Assembly (NCBI GenBank): GCA_013397865.1
Contig: VZTI01001766.1
Span: 3,176,112 to 3,240,111, forward strand
Direction: 5' to 3'
Length of the DNA: 64,000 nucleotides
Origin: Struthidea cinerea
Lineage: Eukaryota > Chordata > Aves > Passeriformes > Corcoracidae
Shown here: piece by piece, positions 49,201 to 61,150 of the stretch
How positions within the stretch are numbered: the stretch's first letter is position 1
Layout of the letters: each line of letters begins with the position of its first letter
Notes under the pieces: model-generated
Databases searched by the model: none
What the model saw: the letters and a program-made list of their open reading frames with translations, nothing else
Told to the model about the DNA's origin: nothing
Translations under genes and position numbers: made by a program

Positions 49201-52200
49201 TTAATACACTGCTTTAACTGTCAGCAGAGGGACTTCATTTTAAATTTAGATTTAATAGGCTTATCAGATTCTAAAATCAGCTAAAAAAAGTCATAAATGG
49301 CCATAGCTCATTCAGCTACTTGACAGAAAATTTTCCCTTATCATAGTTTAATAGCAATACATAAATAATTAAATCTGAGTCAAAACAAAATTAAAGGAAT
49401 GTAAGAGATGCACATATTTTTACCCTTCTGCCCTATGTCTATAGATGGAAACATCACAAGGGATTCCTGTCTGTGGACAGAAAAGGCAGCCATACTTCCA
49501 GACATCACTTTTTTTTGGTGTGAAGCTGCATCAGTTTGGGGTCTGAAGTGTTGGATAACATTTGACAGTTCCTCCCCCATCGTTTCAGCTAAATCTTGGT
49601 TGCTCAGTTATGGTCACCTTCTCACCTGCACCTGCAGCCCTGCTGAACCCCCACCAGCAGGGAGGAGTGGTGGGATCAAAGAGCTGCCCAGAAACACAAA
49701 ATCTCTGCACAGCCCTGGAGGAAATGCCTGGTGGGATGTTCTCCTCCACAGCAACCCAGTCCTGCAATGGAGCAGTAACCCTCCCTCACAGCTTTGGCAC
49801 CATTAGTGCAGCTCCAGTCCTCTATATTATCTGAAGTCTACATGCTAGTTTGAATTTTTTATGTTAACCTCAAAACGTTTCTCCTTTCTGCCTTCCTTCA
49901 AATATGTCAAAAAAAGGTGGAAGCTTTTTGGAGTCTACATAAAGACTTTGAGAAAGTCCTTTTTTATAGCTGGAAAAGTGTCAGGAATGCTTTTGGTTCC
50001 TGACCATTTCAAATCTCAGATTAGCCCTATCTACTGAAATGATCATTGCAGTGCTAAAAAGTCAAAAACCCCAACTCTGTGTTTATTCATCTTCAACATA
50101 TTCAAGAGGTTCAGGTCCAAGCTACCTTGCACAAAGGTTGATACTGTTCAGCTGGAGATTCCACTGGTATTTGGTCCAAAATCTCTGCTCTATATCACAT
50201 GCTACACCATACAAATGTACATCTGCATGGCAAGCATCACTCTATAAAGTCTTTATTATCTGTGACACAGTATCCTTGGATGTTCAGAGCCATTTACCTT
50301 TTCTTCTTACAACAGCAGGCTGCACTTGCCAGCATGAGCATCTACATCACACCTGACAATAAATGGGAGCCACTCCTGGGAAGTCCAATGATCTAATCGA
50401 AATAAGCAGGCTGTCTTGAAAAGCATTTATTATTCATTGTGGCTCCATTAATACTGTATGGCACAGAAGTGATCATACTGAAAAAGTTACTGTCAGATGA
50501 GTAAGGGATCTCTGTGTCAGTACAGGAAGGTCAACATCTAAGACTGGGACTGAGGCAGAGAGTCAGTCATTTATACACAGCATGATGAAAAATGACAGAG
50601 CTGGAGACAGACCCACCACTAGAGCTTCACTTTGAATAATTCAGTAATCCTTTTGTTCTTCTCCATGGAACCTGACAATAGTTTGCATATTTTTAAATTG
50701 CCCTGATAAGGCCATGAGAAATGTTCTACTGATAAAAGTGCAGAATACAAATTGGTGCTGGATTTACTTAACTGCCCACAATAGATCATCCTGACATACT
50801 TTTCCCCTTAAGCAACAACATGGAGGAAAAAAAAGCAAGCAGTGTTTCACTTCCAAGTGTGTATCAGAAAAATGTTTCTATTTCAAGATAAAACATGAGA
50901 CATAAGAGAGAAAAGGACAGTCCTAGAAGGAAACCTTTTCCATATGTACAAATGCATGTATGCAAAAAAAAAATTCTAAAAAATCAAAGTAATTTCATTT
51001 CTTAATTTAATTCCTGCAATTCAGTATGACAACACACCCTAACAAATGGTGGGTGAAACTGTTTAAGATGGGGAAATAAGAATCTGGATGGAGGGTAACT
51101 ATACCTTCCTTCCCCAAACTCCATCTGGATCCAAATAAATTCTGAGGTCTCTACACAAAATTCTTCTTTCCAGACAGGGCACAACACAGGCTGTGAGGGA
51201 TCTTTCCTAGAAGCATTCCAGCTCACACTCATTCCCAGTACTCAGGATTACTGCAGGAGGAAGCCAACACAACTTGCAGGGGGTGGGTTTTCAGCACGAT
51301 GATGTTCCCTCTGTCTCTGGCCTCTCTACCCCCCACATCCCAGTTTCCCAAAGCCATCCTCAGGCTGCATCCCCTGCATGAACTGCACAGGGCGGATCCA
51401 AGCTGGGAATTCGCTATTTTCACCCTCACCAAATCTGTGAAAATCTTGTCAGTGGTGCATTCACTGTAACTCCCAGGAAAGACCACTTTCCCCAGATTAA
51501 CCTGTGATTTCCCGGGATTAACCTGTGAAAGCGGGGAGTGGAGGGAGGGAAAACCTAACATCTTGGAAAGGGATAACACCTAATCGACTAACTTTCCAAT
51601 AATTAATTAAAATGTTACCAGTTCTCTAATCGAAAACTGTTGAATGTATTCCCTAGATCCTTGCATTATTTTTTTCCATTACATGAATCATTAAAGGACA
51701 CCTACTACAGGTTACCCCTTTCAAACACAATCTTCCTGCTAAAGAAAGTCAGTAATGCTGCCAAGGTCAAATGTCCAGCTGAACCCCAATGAGAGCAGGC
51801 CACCAGTGATCAGAGTGCTTGGTAAGACTTAGAAAATGTCAAACTGATAAATGATGGCTTTCCAGATTTAAGGCAGAACACATGCAGTGTAGTACACAAG
51901 TCAATACCTCCCATGAATAATGTATTTGCCTTGTGAGGTGGTCCTCTCACAGCCTGACAGCTCTCTACCACCTCAAAGGAATTAACTTAAGCAAACAAGC
52001 TTTAGGTAGGATCTGTTTACGCAAAATACAGAAGGAAGGGGGTTTATCTTCTTCAGGTGACAGATGTTCCATAACACCTCAATCCTCTTCCTTTTTTTCC
52101 TTTTTTTTGGTGGGTTACAAAGATTTTACTGTTTGTTATTAATAGTGGCTTTAAATATACACTAAATATCAGTGCACTTCTACTCCTTTTCAGATGCATA

Positions 52201-55200
52201 GAAACCATCACAACATGAATTCATAATCACCAGAACCGTGAATAAATATTTTTCACAAGCATAAATTATTTCTGTAGATGGTGCAGTACGGGAGTTGCCT
52301 GTGATTTGCCTCTTAATTGATACCTTAGGAGATCAGGGAGAGGGGAATAGACTGCTCTGAAGTGTGTTCCATCACACCCAGGAGACAGCTGGCACCGCTG
52401 ATACCCCTTTCCTTTTTTCTACCTGCTCATTGTTTCATCTAATCAATATCCATGGTCACACTCTGGCAGCATTACAGGTACGAGGTATTTCACTCGCCCT
52501 GATACAGAGGAGTCACTGCAGAGACAGAACAAGTCTACAGCCACAATTTAGGGCATGCAGCATGTGGGAGGGGTGCCCATGAAGGAGCATCCACATGTAG
52601 AGATGTGGCCAGTACGGCATGGAACATGAGATCTGAGGGAGGAGCATTGGGGGACTGGAGCTCTGGAGGAGCCAGAGATTGATGTCACCCTCACCCCTTT
52701 ATAAAGAAAATTCAGCAGACTGACAGTGAGAAGGTGCCTGCTGCAAAATAACATTTAACACTAACATTTTCCCCAGGCAGAGCTTCGTGGGGAAAGCAAT
52801 AATTAATATCATCCTGTGCAGAAAGGCAAACGAAGAGCACAGGACTCAGAGCCTGCTGGCAAACACACTCCTTGAGACAGAGGCTGTCCAGGGCACAACT
52901 GGGCTGTGAGTTCACCTGAGAGCTCTTACATGGCCAAGCTAATCACAAACTTCAGCATCTTGTTACAGCAGAGCCTTATTATTCTTTATCTGGCATCCCC
53001 TGCTTGGATGAACACAACTAGGCTACGTCTTCTGAGCAAATTATTGCCCATCTTCGTTGCTTTAAAATAACTCTTACCCACAGAGAGATTATTTCAGTGA
53101 GTCAGAAATTAATAAATAGAAAGAAGCGACAAGCCATGTTTGCTAATGGCACATCTCCAGTCACAATAGGGACTCAACCCTTGCTGGCACCTTCAGCTGT
53201 TAAACCCTACCTCTTAAAGAAAAACACAACTAAAAATCAGGAAACCAGATGAAGGTTCATATTGACTAAACAAATTATACTACCTATAAACTTTCTCAAA
53301 AATGGGTAATATTTCTGCTACAAGGTGCACAGGAATGGAAAATATTTCCTCGACCAACATGTCATTTTGAAGATACAACAAAACAAAATATATATATACA
53401 TCTTTACATCGCCAGGTTCAGCCACTGACAGCCTGCCTGTCTGGGTGTTGGGCATCTGCTTTGATTTAGCAGTTTGGCTCCCTCTAAACCCAAGGCCCAG
53501 AGCCTGGGAACAGCTCCATGTGAACAGGAGACAGTGAAACAGCAGCTTATGGACCCCAGCCTGTGTGGTGGTGAAGGAAGGATAAGCATCAGCAACTTGA
53601 TTTCCATGAGTAGCTCCAAAGGAGTTCAGGTCTTCAGCTCACTGCTATTCCAAAATAAAGCATCAAACATGCTACTTCAACAAACAGTGGATGCAACTTC
53701 ACAGAGCCAACATTAAGTCAGTAAATTAAAAAGAAAAAAAACCCAACCAAACAAAAAACCCCACAGTTGCTTGTTTCCTTTCTTAAGCTTTAAGGAAATA
53801 GGTCTTAGAGCTGCGCTCTGTGCACTGAACATGCTTGTTCAGCAATGGTTTCATGGGGAAACCTGTACCAACTTTAGAACTGTGATTATGGTGGTACATT
53901 AAGATTTTCAGTCACTGGAGGAGTTTATGGTCCCTGCACGTGTCACGCAAGGCATGGCTTGTCTTACACACACAAAGCACACACCCTAAGTGCAAACGCT
54001 CACCCGTGGGACAGACTGCTTTATGGCTTAATATGCTTATGGTTGCAATAAAATTTATTTTAGGAGAAAGCAGTAAAACAAAATTTAGAGAGTAGAATAA
54101 TGGGATAATTATGCTCTAAAACCAAATGGGCTTTCTTTATGTCACAGTTTCATAAAGTCACAACAATTTATTACAGCAGTACCTCAATAACCTCACTACC
54201 TACTGGTCAGTTGCCACTTCCATTATAAATTCTGCTTTTCAAGACTTTCATAGAGTGCAGCAATTCCAGCTTGTATTAAACTAAAACTTGCCATATCGAC
54301 AAGTTACCAGCACAAATGCAGTTCTCCACACCTCAAATGGCTAAAATCCATTTTTAGGATAAGGATATATTTGGGGTAGATGGAGTCAGGGGTAGAAGGT
54401 TTGCTTCCAGGAACACAAGAGAACAATAAGACAGTATTAGCTATAGAAATATGACAGCCTTTTTGAGGCTCTCAGTGTTTCTGGCATTGCAGGGATGAGG
54501 ACTGGAACAGATCCTTAAGCTGGTTAAAGTAAAGCCCATGGAGCCAAAAGTAGGGGCAGGGGGGAGAGGGAGGAAGCCCAGTTATTTATGTACTAGGAAT
54601 AATACAGTACCCTGTATTTTACAGCTTAGACAGGGAGACCATGCCCTGAATTTCCCATATGTGCAAAATTTTTATTCACTAGAAGTTGAGGAACCAAGAG
54701 CAGTTTCTTAAGTGAAAGGAGAGACAAATGAGGCAGGAATAAAAAGAAATTAAAGCACCAATAGGCTCTCAGCTCTATATCAGTATCCTCACATAAACAG
54801 TAATCTCATAAAAATTAATATCAGACATTTTTTCAAGAGAAAGTTAGGAGCATTCTGTAACACTTAGCATGCAAATGAGACAGTAGTAACACATGCATTC
54901 AGGCTGAACATTTGATAAGTTCCAAGTTTTTGAAATGAGTCTTACAGAAACAGATACTGTCATTTCTCATTCCTCTAATTGTTCCTTGCTCCTGCTTCCT
55001 TTAGAAGCAGCTGAAGGTTCAAAGTTAGCTCTGGGATGCCTCCCTCAGCACAATCTCTTTCCCTTTGCTCCTCTTTTGGGCAGAAGCAGCCCAGCCCAGG
55101 GCCAGCTGCAGCTAACCAGCCTTGGGATGGCAAAACCCAGATTGCCCCACAGTGCTGGGAAGTCCTGTGCTGGCCCTGGGACAGGGGGAAGATGCTGCTG

Positions 55201-57639
55201 GTGATTTCAGCAGTGCCAGCCAGAGTCCAGCCACCAACTGAGCTGCACATCTGAGAGCCAGGAGTGATCCTACAGTCAGGCAGAGAGCCCCTTCTCAGGA
55301 TCCAGCAACAACGCAAATCTGTCAGGCAAGAAGAGACTCCATGATTCCATTTCAGCAAAACAATTTACAAGTCTATTCCACATATTCCTGTAACCTTGTG
55401 CATGCTTCTTTTGTGTCTGGCTATTAAAATTGAGTTGGCACCCAGCACCTCCAGTATTAATCAGAAATCAGTAATACTGTCCTGCTGGAGACATGCTACA
55501 GAGAAGAATGGTATTACAGGATCATCTAGAAAATCACTACTTCCTTCCCCATACTGCGGCTGCAGGGAAGTCCACACAGTCTGAACTTCCATATTAATTC
55601 TGAAGCTTTCCAATTTACCACTTATTCACATCAAATATAGATTAGTTTCTTTAATTGCCCTGTATAAATTCATAGCTGAAATGTTTGACTTCCTCAGAAC
55701 AAATTGTCTATCAGGGTGATGTTTTGCAGCCAAGCAGAGAGCTTAAATGGATATTCAACTTAACTGCAGGCTTGGTTTCTTCATATTTCAAGTCTTATTC
55801 CTTAGTGTCTGCTGAATTATGCATTCTGAACACATCTTTAGATTGTCTGACTTCAAGTAAGTGTTCTGCTATTCTTTGAAAATAAACATGTTTCACTGTT
55901 AGCTTCTAGCTCCCTGCCATTCCTACCTGATTTTCCCATATTCCAAAAAACCCACAACAGGCAGGTCCCTTCAGGACATGAAACACAAAACGACTCTGCT
56001 GTCTCCAGTTAGCATTTGGAGAATTTCAAGCTAGAAATATTTATTTGCCGATGAGAAATGTCCCTGGCAGTGAAGCAGGGCAGATCTGCATGGAGCGCAG
56101 ATCTGCAGAGGTCCAGCAAGTGCAGGCTAACTCAGCTGACAGAACAGGATGCTACCTGAACCTTCTGCTGCTTACATGATTCCAGACTTCCTATGTCAAG
56201 AAAGTTTATTTATGGCCACAAACTTTACTCTAGGGCTCAGTGGGTGCATCAGCTCTGCCACCTCCCCACACAGAGCCAGAACCACTGCACACCTTCACAC
56301 ACAGGCAGGCCCAGCAAGAAGTCAAGCCAGGGAAAAACAGTGGAAGCCAATATTTCACCCTGTGTCTCTGACTTCCCCACAGAGTTTTCACCAGGAGAAG
56401 CAAATTGTCATTTCCAATCCCAGCCTCCTTTTCCCTTTGCTGCTGTCAGGGTCTAGAGAGTGCAGTTTATTGGCAAATTATGAACCACTCACAGTGCATA
56501 CAACACACTACCAACCCCAGCTGCCAGACCAGACTCAACAGCCCATGTTGGAATCAAAGGAGGAACCTCTGGGATGCCCTTGCTCTCACCAGGTCCTTAA
56601 CATCCCCCTGGTGAAGTTTTTCATATTTTTGTATCATGATAAGTGCATAAGAGAAAACAACATATACTCAGAATTTATATCCCATAGCATATGGCAAATT
56701 GGATCAAGAGCTTAGTAAAGTGAATAAATTACATAGATTGGGATGCTTCTGATTTTATTATCAAGTTTGTCTTTGGGCATCTGTTCTCTTTAAAAGCTGC
56801 ACAAGTTTTGCTGATAATGGCCTCCCCTCTCGTGCTTAGCACAGTGTATGATTCCATTGTCTAACTGACTGGATGTTTGCTAATGATTTTTCAACATCAC
56901 TTATTCAGACATTATTGATTTTCAATTGCATCTAATTGCATGACATTCAGAACTCTCAGGTAAGAAACTTTGTATTCTGTGAGATGAGGTCAAAATAACA
57001 CTTGAAAGTCCAGCAAGAGTCAGAAAACCCACTTCCATAAGTCTTATATGCACTTGTAAGTACATAATCCTTTTAGTGCCCCAAGTAAAGCCAACCAGCT
57101 CACAAGTGTTCTCTGAATGACATCCTAGCATTAGATCACACCTGGATTTGCAGTCAAAGCAACACTGGTTCTGCCTGGGACAGTCTACTGAAATCCATCC
57201 AGGACTTGAAAGGCATTTGCTGTGCTGATTTTTTTCATTTTTATACTTTATTATTAGTAATGACAGGATAACCTTCATAACTATTTCATAATTTGCTTTT
57301 AAACAAGTTCTACTTCATATTTTTCTTTTACTTCATTACATGACAGAACTTGGCCTTTTTGAAGAAGTTCATTGCAATTCAATTTCTAATCTCTTCTTCA
57401 GGGTTGGAATACAGATTTCTGAGAATATAAATCAATGTGGAATGAAACAAATCTGCTCTACAGAACAGGATACACAAGAGGAACTGAATGTTCAGTTTAA
57501 GTATGAAGGCAACTTTAATTCAGCTGTAAAGCTGTGTTGCATCCTGCTTTGATAAAAGGCTGGCACTGCACATAATACATCACTCGAAATGCCCGTGTAG
57601 TTAGAACAGGAGCAGATATGGTCTTATCAGTTCAAAAGC
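46201..57639. other. Unassigned non-coding DNA
   Basis: Over 11 kb without a supported gene. Small duplication: ATTAACCTGTGA recurs near 51,500 and 51,520. The 188-codon plus frame at 56,149-56,715 is the longest not explained by a repeat; it has scattered proline, serine and glutamine, no signal peptide and no domain I know. The 132-codon plus frame at 49,408 and the 127-codon minus frame at 54,975 are likewise unrecognised. Confidence 0.5.
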
Positions 57640-58060
57640 ATCTGATGAAGGGAACCAGTGTCTTTTGACTAAGTTACAATAAAAATTAATAATGAACACC
57701 TACTGAAACCAAGACAGAGAGCATTATACAGAGTAGATGGTGAATGACATTATATATACACACAGAGAGCTGAGATGTTGCTTTTTAAATAGTTAATGAA
57801 TAATTAATGGTGCACTTGATGAAATGAATTTGCTTATTTTCCTAATTTCCATACTGTCAAACCCTTTGCACCTACATCAAAAAAGGGACAGGAGAAGAAG
57901 AAAATGGCAATTTGTTTGAAAGCCTGCTTCATTAATATTCAAGATGATCCATTTTAAAGCAGCCATTTACAAATCAAACAGTCAGTGTGTGCCATTTTGC
58001 ATACCAACGATATTATAATATGAACAACATCAAATTTCAATTACAAGCACATGAAGCCAA
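57640..58060. promoter_or_regulatory. AT-rich block, candidate conserved non-coding element
   Basis: Unique AT-rich sequence with a run of homeodomain-like sites (AATTAATAATGAA near 57,684, AGTTAATGAATAATTAATGG near 57,791, TTCATTAATATTCA near 57,928). No long frame and no repeat signature. Regulatory role is inferred from site density only. Confidence 0.3.
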
Positions 58061-60089
58061 AATCAGCTCTCAAGCAAAAGCAGGAGAGATGAACAAAAAT
58101 GCTCTAAATTCTTCGTGTAGGACTTGATAGAACTGTTGAGCTTTCTCTCTGCTTGAAGCAAATTATTCCTTTGTCCTGAGCATATCCTGTCTCTCAATTT
58201 GGCCACAGAAATACCATCACAAGTGTTATGTAGAAACACTGGCAATTAGTAAACAGAAAATCACCATAATAAGCTAAGCCTAAGTACAGACTTACTGGTA
58301 GCTCTTCATTTAGTTTAACATATTTTCCAGCATTGACAGTATTTGTTAGTGAACCAGTAAAGACAGAGCTGCATTCCTGGATACGGGAGCAAGACTAAAG
58401 ATCTCTCTTTAAATCCAGGTAAGAAAACACAGAGCTTTGCAAGCTGTAAACTGAAGTGAGCTTTCCCTCCCAGCAAGGTTCTGCCAGAGTTTGGCAGGAG
58501 TTCCAAGTCAGTTATAGTCTTCTCTGAAACTAGAAAAAAAATTATTTGAAGTAATTGCAAGCTATCAGAAAGTCATCTAAATTTCAACTACATAACAAAA
58601 AACATCCCTGGGGCTCAAGCATGCTTCCTGAAGATTTGGGCTCTCTGCCAGTGCTGAAAGTGCTGCCAAAGCACCACAGACAGGATCCACCAAAAAAAAA
58701 AAAAAAAAAAATCATCCAATCGACCTGCTGACATCGGGAACATTTTCTCCATGTGGGTTTTGCCCAAAATCCATTCCTGCAGTGTAAAACACATCAGTTT
58801 ACAAACAGAGGCTTCGGGAGACTGACTCAGTTCATGTACTTGAGAATCCGCACAGCACATTCACACCCACGACCAGGCAGGACAAGGCTGCAGTCAAATG
58901 AATCTGAAGAATCAGGAGTTCTGGATACAACAGTAAGTGTAGTGCCTGAAATGTTTACTGGAAAGGATGGATTAAAACATGCATTCTGTTGGTAAAGGGC
59001 AGAAGGAATCTCAGTGGCCTTTGTGGCACAAAGGTGCAGCTGGGATGTGTTTGTGTAGGCACCAGCAGCTCCTGAAAGGGTCGGTGTGGCCAAGAGGCTT
59101 TGTTATACTGGTGATGCACAAAAGAAGTGGCTCACACAGCATTTACAGACTGGGAGCAGCAGAACACAAATGCTAGCAGGTAGATCAGAGGGTTATTAGG
59201 AGGAGAAAAAAACCAACATTATTATAAAATACCTTCTAACCCAAACACTTCATTGCTGCAGGAGGGAGATGCCTGGATATCACAACAAAGGACTCTGCTG
59301 CAGATGCTCAGCACAGCCATCCACAGAGGCCATTGAACTGCAGCAAACTGATGAGCTGGAAGAGCAAAAGGGCAAAACAGTGAAGATCCGAGCTACAGAG
59401 CCCAGGCACCCAGCAGGGAAGGCTGAGGGATCAAAGGTGCAATTAAAAGTCTGCAGACAGGAATAGAAATATTGACCAGCAAAGTCACAGAGCTTCAAAC
59501 GTAGAAACAGCAGGTAACGCCACAGAGGGTGGGAGATGCATTAAGGTCAACCCAGGCAGGATTTCAATCAAGAGGAGCAAGGTAACACCTGGTCAGAGGC
59601 TGAGAGGGCATGAAAATTAATCTCTGAATGCTGCAGAGGATCCAAGCTGCTGAAAGAGGAAAAGCTGGGTCCAAACGGGACAAGTATAACAGAGCAGACT
59701 AGCAGGTACAGTAGACACTCTGCATCAATAGACTTGGCTAACCCTGGGTAAATATTTTTATTAGATCAACACCTGATTGCTATTTACTACTTCAGATAAA
59801 GACCAGAATGTTGTAAGAATGGTAAAAGACAGTTTTATTCACTCAGCAAGAACTGCTGACCTGGAAAGCACACGGCCATCACTGGCACACCTGAATCTGG
59901 TGTGGGTTAGTTCTCATTCCATTAAAAAAAAAGCTGCCAACTGATCTTTTGTTACCATTAGCAGAACCCATGTTTTATTAGAATCTCTCCCAGAAAAGTT
60001 ATTTAGTCCTGTTTTAGCAATACAAGTGAAAAAAACTATAGTAGCACCCTGGTTTTTTTCCTCCCATGATGCCTCTTGCATGGACACAA
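58061..60089. other. Unassigned non-coding DNA
   Basis: Frames below 90 codons, none recognised. An A20 run lies at 58,692. A short CCTTCTAACCCAAACACTTC at 59,231 recalls a CR1 3' end but is too short to claim. Confidence 0.5.
58692..58711. repeat. A20 homopolymer
   Basis: An uninterrupted run of twenty A. No retroposon body is evident upstream, so it is listed as simple sequence only. Confidence 0.95.
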
Positions 60090-61150
60090 ATGTGTTTCCT
60101 TTCCATCTAATGTGGGTTTATTTGACTCTGGTTTCAGCTTCCTTTCCACACTCAGTTACAAACACTGCATCCCTGCACTAATTTCCAGAGCTTTTAAACA
60201 CCCAGTATTTTATCCCCGTGAATGTCTTTTAATCAAGCAACTTTTGAATCTTTTTTTCATACACTAAGTGGATTGAATTCCTATGTTTTTCACTTGAAGA
60301 CACATTCTAAACCTCTGGAGCATTTTTTTTTTATTATCTTTTTCCAAACCCTAGAATTTTGCAACTTCCATTTTAAAAGTCTCCAGGACTACTGCATCAG
60401 AGACATTTGCCTCTTGTTCCTGCTCATTAGTGCCCAGAGTGCCACATGTTCCTGCTGCTCTGGGTGCCACACTTCTTTTGATTGTCCAGGATATTCGCCT
60501 TCCAAGAGTCCCTAATAGGTATTTTTTTTCCCCAGGATGAACATTTCATTCAGCATCTCTCACAGCCCAGACTGCACTGCATGCAACACAAATCAACCTT
60601 TGTTTAGCACAACTCACCTGGCACACCCAAACAATATTAAACTTATGTTACTTTGTGATCACTGAATAAACATCAATCGTCAGGTCCTGGAACACGTCCC
60701 ACAGAACTCTAGGCCAAGCCAATGATGTCCTGTTGGCATCTGCCTGTGAGATTTGTCAGTTTGCCCATTCTTAATCCATATGTTCCAGAATCAAAACACT
60801 GTGGATTTCTAAACCAAGGATCTTTAAACAGTTTAAGGAAGTTAAATTAGTGCAATTATATCCAAATTTATAATCTCAGGAGAAAACTCAAGGCTTGCCT
60901 AGGGTTTTTTCCAACAAAGACATGTAGATTGACTTTAATTAAATTCCTCTACTTATAGAACTGATATTTCACAAGAGCTTTTAGGCTTCATGCATCCTTA
61001 TTAAGTTACACACCTTTCAAAAATTCTGCTTACAACTGTTCCTTTCCTAGAAACAAAAATCATAGCTTTCACCACCCCCCACTCAAGGACTCTCCCCTTT
61101 TGCTTCTATTTTCCCTTCCAAATCCTCCCTTAAATATTTTTAACAGTTTT
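60090..61150 (-). mobile_element. Old CR1 LINE fossil: reverse transcriptase part and 3' UTR
   Basis: The plus strand reads as the antisense of an old CR1. From about 60,190 to 60,440 it follows the CR1 3' region: a TTTCATACACTAAGTGGATT block at 60,256, then the pyrimidine-rich 'ATTCTAAACCTCTGGAGCAT' block at 60,304, then a decayed stretch ending near GGACTACTGCATCA. Further on, TGTCAGTTTGCCCATTCTTA at 60,754 and CATGTAGATTGACTTTAATT at 60,921 fit reverse transcriptase coding sequence read from the other strand. The minus-strand translation just below 60,937 includes VNLHVF and, after a few residues, RQALSF, resembling the N-x-H-x-F ... L-S-F segment early in CR1 reverse transcriptase. Stops and shortened spacing show decay with internal deletions. 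The edges are approximate; the 3' terminal repeats were not found. Confidence 0.7.

Noticed and set aside
53387..53400. AT dinucleotide repeat
   Set aside because: Too short (about six units with interruption) to list as a microsatellite.
59231..59250. CR1 3' terminal motif
   Set aside because: Only about 20 bases resemble the CR1 end, and the sequence before it does not continue the match.
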